The notes beneath the pieces are model-generated. The model did not search any database, had not been told where the DNA came from, and was given only the letters and a program-made list of their open reading frames with translations. Both the position numbers and the translations under genes were made by a program. Shown in pieces: positions 1 through 5,473 of a stretch of DNA of 5,473 bases (its first letter is position 1; the number at the start of each line of letters is the position of its first letter). The DNA is from Patescibacteria group bacterium (GTDB lineage: Bacteria; Patescibacteriota; Patescibacteriia; JAGPKW01): contig JAGPKW010000058.1 of NCBI GenBank assembly GCA_018053685.1, positions 1 through 5,473 on the forward strand, read 5' to 3'.

Positions 1-3000
1 CAATATCTTAATAGTTTAAACAAACCTAATACTAATCCTGTACTACAAGATAATCAGCAAGAACAAATAAAGAAATTTATTGAACTTCGAGAAAGACTTA
101 ACAATAAAGAGTTTCTTGAAGGTGCTAAAAATGCTTTTGAATCATCTAAAGGTTTACAAGAATGGGGTACACAAGAACAATATAATGATTATATAGCAAG
201 AGTAAGTATTGGTATAATTAAGAATCCTTCAAGTGGTGGGTATAACTATATCAGTAAAGTAAAAGATATATTTCATCATTGGTCAATAGGTAGTCAAATA
301 TCAGATGTATTTGGTGATGATCTATTGAGAGTGAAAGGAATTTGGTTAAGTAAAAATCCTAATCATTGGAAAGATATTATTCGTAATAAAAGTAAAAGAT
401 TAGGTGTTAATGAAATAAAAGGACATTATGTTATAATTAATAGTAAAAATGTGTGGGTTGATTCTACATTAGAAAGTCCAAATAAAGATAAATTCCCTGA
501 AGGATACGATACTATTGTTGCCTATAATGAAGCTCCTAATAATTATAGTGGTGATGTAAAACCAGAATTTAAAACCATTGATGATTTTGAAGCAGTAATC
601 AAATCTAAAGAACAAATTCACATATTAGGTTCTAAACAAGATATAGAGGGTTTCAAATATTTTGTTCAAGGTAAACAAGATTTCGATAAAGAACTTGCTC
701 AAAAAATTCAAGATAAACTTCAAAAGTTATACCCTGAAATTAAATTAAATATTACTAATAATCCTGTTTGGGAACAAGGTGATAATATATTTAATCAAGA
801 GGAATATATTAATCAAGTTAATTATAGATTAAAAGTTGTTTCAGCCTTATTAAAATTATCTATTCCACAGGAAACAAAAAGAACACGTAAATACGGAGAA
901 ACTACAAAACCTGGTAGATTGACAATTAAATTAAATTCAAAAGAAAAACCTTATATTGAAATTAATTTGAGAAAAACATTACGTGGTAAAGGAGTGACCG
1001 ATAATCAAATAGATTTTATATTTGATTATATGAAGTCTAATGGTATTCAAGAAATATCTACAGAACAATTAGCTTTAGAATTAGCTAGTAAATATGGATT
1101 TAGTGTTGAGATTAATACTGCTGTAGGTGGTACAATTAATGATTTTGAAGACCCTTTTACTGGCGAAATGTTACCAACAAGTAGGAATGAAGGTAATACA
1201 TCATATTACTCATATCTAACAGTTCCAGGAGGCACTAACTATACTGAGAATGAAATATCTACTCCATTAATTACTCCTTCTATAAAAGGACATGCTCAAT
1301 TTGCTACCTCAAACGGAATTGGCTGGTTTAGAAGCGATGAACAAACAGTTAATGGAACTTTTTCAAAAGAAACTAAACTTGATGATATAAATATAGAAGA
1401 TGTACCTAATAACTTTACATTGGGCGAAACTACTTTTTATTTAGAAAATGGAGATTGGATGATGCAATCTGATGATTCTCCTACCAGAATGAGAGAAGTG
1501 GGATTAGGCGAAGCAGAAGTTCTTATTGCATACAAATCAAAATTATCGGGTTTAACTGAAATAGATAATAATTTAACTGGAGAAAATTTTAGAGTACAAA
1601 ATAATACTTTTGGTACACCTACTAAAACTCGTAGAATACTAGAAATACAATCTGATTTGTTTCAAAAAGGTAGAGATAGAAATGATTTGACTAAGCCTTA
1701 TATTATTGAAACGTATAATAATCTCGGAAAACCTGAAAAAAGAGAAGAGTCTAATCCCAATAATAAAACACAAAATCAATTTCTACAACTTTTAAACAAA
1801 GATAATAACTGGGTAACATTCTTTATCCGTGCTGTGATACAAGATAGTGCTAAAAAAGGATATGAAAAAGTATTATTTCCTAAAGGTGAAACTGCTGCTA
1901 AGATTGAAGGACATGAAACTATTGCTGAACAAATTAGAAAAGTAGATATTGAAATAGAAAGTATTAAAAAAGGTAGATTAGGTTTTGATAAAACTGAATT
2001 AGGAAAAGAAAAAGAAATTAAAACAGGACAAAAAATAGAAGAAGTATTATTTGCACAAAGACCTGAAAGTAATAGAGTAAAAGAATTTGAACAAAAAGGA
2101 TATATTACTAATATTAGAATAGATATTGATATTGTTAAATTAGAAAATAAAGAACAAGAAAGAAATAATCTTAAATCACAAGGTATTGAAAAACTTAGAC
2201 CTATTGAAGCATTTTATGAAATTAAAGTAGGTAATATATTAGAGAAACTATTTGGTAAAGATAATGTTAAAACTATTACTGATGAATACGGTAATCAGTG
2301 GTTTGAAATAACTATTAATCAAGCTAGAGATTTACAGAATATTTTATTACAACGTAATGAAGCTGATAAAATTATAGGTCAAGCTAACATTAAAGCTAGG
2401 ACTGTTTTGGTTGATGCTATAAAACAAAAACAAGATACTTTACCACACGAATATGCACATCATTATATAGCATGGTTCAGAAATACTCCTATTGTTCAAG
2501 AAGCTATTAAAAAATGGGGGAGTGAAGAAGCATTAGTACAAAGTATAGGTGAACAAGTAGTTAAACAAAAAGGTGAAGCATATAATTGGTGGAATAATTT
2601 TGTTAAATGGATAATGAATCAATTTAATTCTTTATCTAAATTACAAAAAGAAGAATTAACACAAATACTCACTGATGCTTTTTTAACAAGACAAGATTTA
2701 GGTTCTAAACAAGATATAGAAGGGTTTAAAAATTGGGTTGATAATAGTGAAATACAATATAGCAAAACAAACAATAATACAGAACAACAAACACCTGAAG
2801 ATTTATTAACCAAAATGATTGATTCTGGGGCAATACAAAAGGATTGTACTGGTGGATTTAAAGCTAAAGATGGTATTAGAGGTAAATTTACTAAAGGTTC
2901 TCAATGGGAAATTGCAAAAGATTTAAAAGGTTATCCTTCTCATGCACAAGGGGGAGTAGATATTAAATTAGGGAAAGATGGCTTTAGTTTTACAGGAAAA

Positions 3001-4104
3001 GATGGTATAATTAAAGCAAAATATGGATTAGTATTACCTGTTATTAAAGCACAAAGTGGGGTTGTTGTAAATAATGACGATAAAAACAAGTCTAAATACA
3101 GACCGAGTATAGGAGATAAGGTTGGGGATAATTATATAACTGACAACAATATTGTAAATAAGTTTAAACGCTATTTAACTGAATCCAGCATTACAGATAA
3201 TCCTTCTGAATTTTTAAAAAACGTTGCGTCTAAAAAGAATCCTTTTGGGTATTATGGAGGGCTTCCATTTAGTACAGCTGCTAAAGCAGGTAAATGGAAA
3301 ATAGACAGAAATGACAAAGAAGGTTACTACTCATTGTATAATTATAATCCTTTTGGGGATAGCTTTTATGATAGAGTTTACGATAAAGACATTAAAAAAT
3401 ATGATTATGATGAAAATACAAAAAAAGAAATACAAAAACATTATAAATCTGGAGCTATAAAACCTGTTATAGACTATGAAAAAAATGAATTAGGATGGGA
3501 ATATAATGATTATAGTAAACTACAAGATAAAACAATAAAAGATAAAAAATTTGTACAGGATTGGTTTAATAATCCTGAAGCTAAAAAAAGATATATTAAA
3601 TCTGGGGGTACAGAAGAACAGTGGAAAGAAAATATAGATAATATTAATAAAAACTTATCTACTTTAAAAATAAAAGAAAACTTAAAAATTCCTGACTTAT
3701 ATATTGGAGAAGATGCGTTATATTCTCCATATTATCATTCTGTTCTTGACAATTTTGAAAATGCTTACACACATGAGATTACACACGGAAGCCATGCTGC
3801 TAAAAATAAACATTCTTCTTCTATTATTAAAGATGTTGTAAAAAATCATAGTTTAAGAAAAGATAGCTATTATCAATCAGATGAAGAAGTTTATAGTAGA
3901 ATAATGCAAATAAGAAAAGATTTCGATATAAAACCTTCGGATAAAATAGATAAAGAATATTTAAAACAAAAATTATTAGAACAAAAATCTAAATACAAAG
4001 ACATAGATGAGTTATTTAGATATATTGATTCAAAAGGTATTATAAAATTATTAAATTCTTTAGCAGATAATTCAAATAAATCCACTAATAATAATTTAGT
4101 ATGA
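1..4104 (+). CDS. Giant multidomain phage protein with two zincin-like metallopeptidase motifs (5' partial)
   Basis: The frame is open from the first base to TGA at 4102-4104, giving 1367 visible residues; residue numbers here count from base 1. The true start lies upstream: there is no stop before the TTG at 325, and the first in-frame ATG is at 1030. Modules in order: possible ADP-ribosyltransferase-like region (about 70-220) ending in LGSKQDIEGFK; helical linker; GGTNYTE/EIQSD domain (about 400-775); zincin-like core with HEYAH at 816-820; second LGSKQDIEGFK at 900-910; SHAQGGVDI at 980-988 with GLVLP at 1009-1013; second zincin HEITH at 1258-1262. No signal peptide or membrane segment is visible. 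The architecture resembles phage polyvalent proteins, which are inferred to be packaged and delivered with DNA to act on the host or to process virion proteins. That role is inference; the two HExxH motifs are seen directly. Glycine codon use changes after about 2720, suggesting a fused 3' module. An in-frame TAA follows the TGA four codons later (4114-4116). Confidence 0.93.
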   Translation, partial: QYLNSLNKPNTNPVLQDNQQEQIKKFIELRERLNNKEFLEGAKNAFESSKGLQEWGTQEQYNDYIARVSIGIIKNPSSGGYNYISKVKDIFHHWSIGSQISDVFGDDLLRVKGIWLSKNPNHWKDIIRNKSKRLGVNEIKGHYVIINSKNVWVDSTLESPNKDKFPEGYDTIVAYNEAPNNYSGDVKPEFKTIDDFEAVIKSKEQIHILGSKQDIEGFKYFVQGKQDFDKELAQKIQDKLQKLYPEIKLNITNNPVWEQGDNIFNQEEYINQVNYRLKVVSALLKLSIPQETKRTRKYGETTKPGRLTIKLNSKEKPYIEINLRKTLRGKGVTDNQIDFIFDYMKSNGIQEISTEQLALELASKYGFSVEINTAVGGTINDFEDPFTGEMLPTSRNEGNTSYYSYLTVPGGTNYTENEISTPLITPSIKGHAQFATSNGIGWFRSDEQTVNGTFSKETKLDDINIEDVPNNFTLGETTFYLENGDWMMQSDDSPTRMREVGLGEAEVLIAYKSKLSGLTEIDNNLTGENFRVQNNTFGTPTKTRRILEIQSDLFQKGRDRNDLTKPYIIETYNNLGKPEKREESNPNNKTQNQFLQLLNKDNNWVTFFIRAVIQDSAKKGYEKVLFPKGETAAKIEGHETIAEQIRKVDIEIESIKKGRLGFDKTELGKEKEIKTGQKIEEVLFAQRPESNRVKEFEQKGYITNIRIDIDIVKLENKEQERNNLKSQGIEKLRPIEAFYEIKVGNILEKLFGKDNVKTITDEYGNQWFEITINQARDLQNILLQRNEADKIIGQANIKARTVLVDAIKQKQDTLPHEYAHHYIAWFRNTPIVQEAIKKWGSEEALVQSIGEQVVKQKGEAYNWWNNFVKWIMNQFNSLSKLQKEELTQILTDAFLTRQDLGSKQDIEGFKNWVDNSEIQYSKTNNNTEQQTPEDLLTKMIDSGAIQKDCTGGFKAKDGIRGKFTKGSQWEIAKDLKGYPSHAQGGVDIKLGKDGFSFTGKDGIIKAKYGLVLPVIKAQSGVVVNNDDKNKSKYRPSIGDKVGDNYITDNNIVNKFKRYLTESSITDNPSEFLKNVASKKNPFGYYGGLPFSTAAKAGKWKIDRNDKEGYYSLYNYNPFGDSFYDRVYDKDIKKYDYDENTKKEIQKHYKSGAIKPVIDYEKNELGWEYNDYSKLQDKTIKDKKFVQDWFNNPEAKKRYIKSGGTEEQWKENIDNINKNLSTLKIKENLKIPDLYIGEDALYSPYYHSVLDNFENAYTHEITHGSHAAKNKHSSSIIKDVVKNHSLRKDSYYQSDEEVYSRIMQIRKDFDIKPSDKIDKEYLKQKLLEQKSKYKDIDELFRYIDSKGIIKLLNSLADNSNKSTNNNLV
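208..657 (+). other. Divergent N-terminal module of gene 1, possibly ADP-ribosyltransferase-like
   Basis: Residues about 70-219 hold a compact set of segments: YNYISKVKDIFHHWS (81-95), VKGIWLSKNPNHW (111-123), YDTIVAYNE (169-177) and IHILGSKQDIEGFK (206-219). The order 'H-containing strand, glycine-aliphatic-aromatic strand, then YD-hydrophobic strand and a closing strand before LGSKQDIEGF' is like the degenerate ADP-ribosyltransferase-fold domains of phage polyvalent proteins. I cannot point to a secure catalytic Glu triad, so it may be inactive or an unrelated fold. The left boundary is approximate. Confidence 0.35.
625..657 (+). repeat. Direct repeat copy 1 encoding LGSKQDIEGFK
   Basis: The 33-nt segment matches 2698-2730 at 30 of 33 positions. 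The first 23 bases are identical, and the three differences (GAG/GAA, GGT/GGG, TTC/TTT) are all silent. It ends the first module of gene 1 (residues 209-219). Confidence 0.85.
1198..2325 (+). other. GGTNYTE...EIQSD-type domain of phage polyvalent proteins
   Basis: Residues about 400-775 of gene 1 carry a recognisable series of blocks: GGTNYTE (410-416), GHAQFAT (430-436), GIGWFRSDEQ (439-448), RILEIQSDLFQKGR (545-558), NNWVTFFIRAVIQ (602-614), GYEKVLFPKGETAAKIEG (620-637) and DEYGNQWFEI (761-770). Phage and conjugative-element polyvalent proteins contain a domain with the same order of motifs (GGxNYxE, H...W-R, EIQSDxxQ-GR, an helix plus GY strand, then an FY...W-I end). Its biochemical activity is not known to me. 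A charged helical insert (about 640-740) separates the core from the FYE end, making this copy long. Confidence 0.6.
2401..2697 (+). other. Zincin-like metallopeptidase core 1 (HEYAH)
   Basis: Residues 801-899 of gene 1 contain LPHEYAHHYIAWF (814-826), in which H816-E817-x-x-H820 is a full HExxH zinc-binding and catalytic signature. It lies in a predicted helix after VLVDAIKQKQDT. Candidate third ligands are E842/E843 or E851 in GSEEALVQSIGEQVV, the usual spacing range for a downstream glutamate helix. The helical tail (WWNNFVKWIMNQF, 865-877) resembles other gut phage proteins I recall. The substrate is unknown: it could process virion proteins or act on the host. Confidence 0.6.
2698..2730 (+). 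repeat. Direct repeat copy 2 encoding LGSKQDIEGFK
   Basis: This is the second copy of the 33-nt direct repeat, at residues 900-910, placed directly after the first zincin (…FLTRQD then LGSKQDIEGFK). It lies at the point where glycine codon use in the gene changes to frequent GGG. Confidence 0.85.
2815..3060 (+). other. SHAQGGVDI / GLVLP module within gene 1
   Basis: Residues about 939-1020 include KMIDSGAIQKDCTGG, GYPSHAQGGVDIKLG (977-991), GIIKAKYGLVLPVIKAQSG (1002-1020). A 'SHxxGGV-hydrophobic' motif followed by a glycine turn recurs in virion-associated proteins of gut Bacteroidota phages, often near the N-terminus of separate proteins; this is recalled, not searched. Here it is fused behind the first zincin. 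An in-frame ATG at 2815 could serve as an internal start, but it has no recognisable ribosome binding site. Confidence 0.4.
3682..3930 (+). other. Zincin-like metallopeptidase core 2 (HEITH)
   Basis: Residues about 1228-1310 of gene 1 carry YTHEITHGSH (1256-1265), with H1258-E1259-x-x-H1262 as the zinc and catalytic signature, preceded by IPDLYIGEDALYSPYYH. About 34 residues further, QSDEEVYSRIMQIR (1292-1305) supplies E1296 as a plausible third ligand on a helix. This 'E-x-Y-x-R-hydrophobic' context is what I would expect of a phage gluzincin-like peptidase. It is unlike the HEYAH core in its flanks, so the two are probably not a recent duplication. Confidence 0.6.
4101..4104 (+). promoter_or_regulatory. 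ATGA stop-start overlap, likely translational coupling
   Basis: The gene 2 ATG (4101-4103) overlaps the gene 1 TGA (4102-4104). The preceding 20 bases are only A, T and C-rich coding sequence plus one G (no GGAG-like core), so initiation probably depends on terminating ribosomes or on the A/T-rich leader typical of Bacteroidota genes. Confidence 0.6.
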
Positions 4105-5473
4105 AACAAAATATAAACATAGAAGCAGAAAAAAACGAATTAGTACTTCGTAATAAAGCAGGAGATTATGCTATTATTCCTGCTAAATTTAGAAAAGAAG
4201 TTCAAGATATGATTAAAGATGGTTGTCATGGATGTGTAGATGCTTTAGTAGATACATTGCCAGTAATGGAAGATTATGCTCAAGACGGAACATTACTTCC
4301 AAATAATAAAACAGTTAAAGTAAATCAGAATAATGAAGTTAAAGAATACAATACTTCTTCTCAAGAATATAGAGATTTATATAATTCTGGTAAGTTAATG
4401 AATTATGATGAAAATACAGACACATACATTGCTGCTAAACCTTTAGAAGAAGTTACTGTTACAGCAGAAGCGCCTCAATGGTTAAAAGATAAAAGAGAGT
4501 ATGAAAAAAATAATCCTAAAAAAGATTATATAAATAAATATTTAACGCCTATTGCAAGAAGTCTAGGCAATACAGAAACAAATTACCCTAAAAGATTAGA
4601 TGATGAATATGAGCAAAAATCTTTAGATTATGTAGGAGAACAACTTGTTAAAAATAAACCACAAGGTAAACTAAGTAGAGCAGAATGGTTAAATTCTATG
4701 TCTGATAAAGAAGAAGAATTAATTAAAAGAAATCCTAAATATCAATCTTCTTTATGGGCTGACACTAAAAAAGGTTTAACCTCTTTAGTAGAACAACACC
4801 CTGCACAAACATTCCAAAACATACTAACTTCTTCTGATTACAGTGATAGAGAAAAAAGAGAAATGTTAAAAGATTATATTGACCATCCTATAATGTCTAA
4901 ATTAGGAGATGCTGCTAAAATACTTAATCCATTAACAGTACCGTCTAAAATGGTACAATCTGCATATAAAGATGACTATTCATTTACAGATGCTTTAAAA
5001 GGTAAAAAGAATAAAGCTGGTATAGTAGAAGATATATTTACAGACCCTTTAAATTTCGTAGGTGCAGGGTTAGTAGGTAAATTATCAAAAGCAGATAAAG
5101 TAATAGATGCTACTAAGATATTAAATAAAATTGATAATAATAGTTTTTACAGACAAATAGGAAAAGAAGGTTATGAAGATGCTATAAAAAGTGGTCTTAT
5201 AAGAAGTAATCCTACTGGAGAATATGCAGGTAAAAATTTACCGTTGAGTAATACTATAGATAATCAATTACCAGAATTACCTCACGAAATAATATTAGAT
5301 AATAATACTATAAATTTAGAAAGATTAAATCCTAAAAATAAAAAACAGATGTTATCTTTTGATGATGTAGATTTAGGTTCTGATTTAACTTTAAGAAATA
5401 ACCCTTCAAGAGTTGCTGACCAAAATACTATTTTAGGAAAAAATAGAAGTATAAAATCTGTTTTAAATAAAAA
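4101..5473 (+). CDS. Phage protein with GCHGC N-terminal domain and TonB-box-like LEEVTVTAEAP motif (3' partial)
   Basis: ATG at 4101 opens a frame with no stop to the window end (457 complete codons). The start is chosen because it forms an ATGA overlap with the gene 1 stop and immediately precedes a well-formed N-terminal domain. That domain (about residues 1-70) carries IIPAKF at 25-30, GCHGC at 41-45 (C42, C45) and DTLPVMEDYAQDG at 51-63. I recall similar starts in hypothetical proteins of gut Bacteroidota phages. A low-complexity linker leads to LEEVTVTAEAP at 115-125. Next come charged helical stretches, a segment containing a hydrophobic patch (about 308-328, DPLNFVGAGLVG), and from 347 a new module opening NSFYRQIGKEGYEDAIKSG, which faintly resembles the start of ADP-ribosyltransferase-like toxin domains. 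The end is missing, so function cannot be assigned. Coupling to gene 1 suggests a shared role as a virion-associated or injected protein. No membrane or signal sequence is clear. Confidence 0.9.
   Translation, partial: MKQNINIEAEKNELVLRNKAGDYAIIPAKFRKEVQDMIKDGCHGCVDALVDTLPVMEDYAQDGTLLPNNKTVKVNQNNEVKEYNTSSQEYRDLYNSGKLMNYDENTDTYIAAKPLEEVTVTAEAPQWLKDKREYEKNNPKKDYINKYLTPIARSLGNTETNYPKRLDDEYEQKSLDYVGEQLVKNKPQGKLSRAEWLNSMSDKEEELIKRNPKYQSSLWADTKKGLTSLVEQHPAQTFQNILTSSDYSDREKREMLKDYIDHPIMSKLGDAAKILNPLTVPSKMVQSAYKDDYSFTDALKGKKNKAGIVEDIFTDPLNFVGAGLVGKLSKADKVIDATKILNKIDNNSFYRQIGKEGYEDAIKSGLIRSNPTGEYAGKNLPLSNTIDNQLPELPHEIILDNNTINLERLNPKNKKQMLSFDDVDLGSDLTLRNNPSRVADQNTILGKNRSIKSVLNK

Noticed and set aside
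816..1310. The two zincins as a tandem duplication
   Set aside because: HEYAHHYIAWF and HEITHGSHAA contexts share only the HExxH core and differ in third-ligand spacing and flanks.
1162..1509. Cluster of GGC glycine codons (1162, 1231, 1321, 1423, 1507) as a sign of separate origin
   Set aside because: There are only five codons, inside a continuous domain with no boundary or repeat at either end; too few to claim transfer.
2619..2813. Reverse-strand 64-codon open frame
   Set aside because: It lies entirely inside gene 1, has cysteine/serine/leucine-rich composition typical of an antisense shadow of AT-rich coding sequence, and has no recognisable domain.
325..4104. TTG at 325 as the start of gene 1
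   Set aside because: The frame is open without a stop from base 1 and the codon style is continuous. The segment 208-324 belongs to the same module, and no ribosome binding site precedes the TTG.
1..4104. Giant virion RNA polymerase of crAss-like phages
   Set aside because: I found no DxDxD-type catalytic loop of RNA polymerase, and the recognised motifs are peptidase and polyvalent-protein types.
3891..4109. Reverse-strand 72-codon open frame
   Set aside because: It is antisense to the 3' end of gene 1, and its hydrophobic look comes from reversed Lys/Glu/Asn codons. No supporting signals.
4085..4130. Terminator or promoter between the two genes
   Set aside because: The genes overlap by 4 bases, and no inverted repeat with a T run or clear -33/-7 pair is visible.

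Overview
This is an AT-rich window with every gene on the + strand. Codons are strongly biased to A/T-ending forms, and lysine, asparagine and isoleucine are abundant. It is almost fully coding: one very long gene is open from the left edge to 4104, and a second starts at 4101 and runs off the right edge. I see no tRNA, CRISPR array, insertion sequence, intergenic promoter or terminator. The gene layout, the huge mosaic protein, the lack of Shine-Dalgarno sequence at the second start, and several recalled phrases (GGTNYTE...EIQSD, LPHEYAHH, SHAQGGVDI, EVTVTA) point to a tailed phage, or a prophage, of gut Bacteroidota. It may be crAss-like or a relative. This comes from recalled family resemblance; no capsid, portal, terminase or polymerase hallmark gene lies in the window.

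Gene 1 (1367 residues visible, N-terminus missing) is a modular protein of the 'polyvalent protein' type. These are large phage proteins thought to enter the host with the DNA and to carry several effector or peptidase domains. From left to right I see: a divergent module ending in LGSKQDIEGFK, possibly ADP-ribosyltransferase-like (about residues 70-220); a helical linker; a large GGTNYTE/EIQSD-type domain with a charged helical insert (about 400-775); a zincin-like metallopeptidase core with HEYAH (816-820); a second LGSKQDIEGFK copy (900-910); a SHAQGGVDI/GLVLP module (about 935-1020); and a second zincin with HEITH (1258-1262) near the C-terminus.

Gene 2 (457 residues visible, C-terminus missing) overlaps the stop of gene 1 by ATGA. 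It has a small N-terminal domain with GCHGC, a TonB-box-like LEEVTVTAEAP motif, helical segments, a hydrophobic stretch, and the beginning of what may be another effector-like domain. The two genes look like one translationally coupled unit of virion-associated or injected proteins.

The most unusual signals are three. A near-identical 33-nt repeat closes two different modules. Glycine GGG codons increase sharply exactly from the second repeat copy onward. Two independent zinc-peptidase signatures sit in one chain. Together they suggest gene 1 was assembled by module fusion or recombination.
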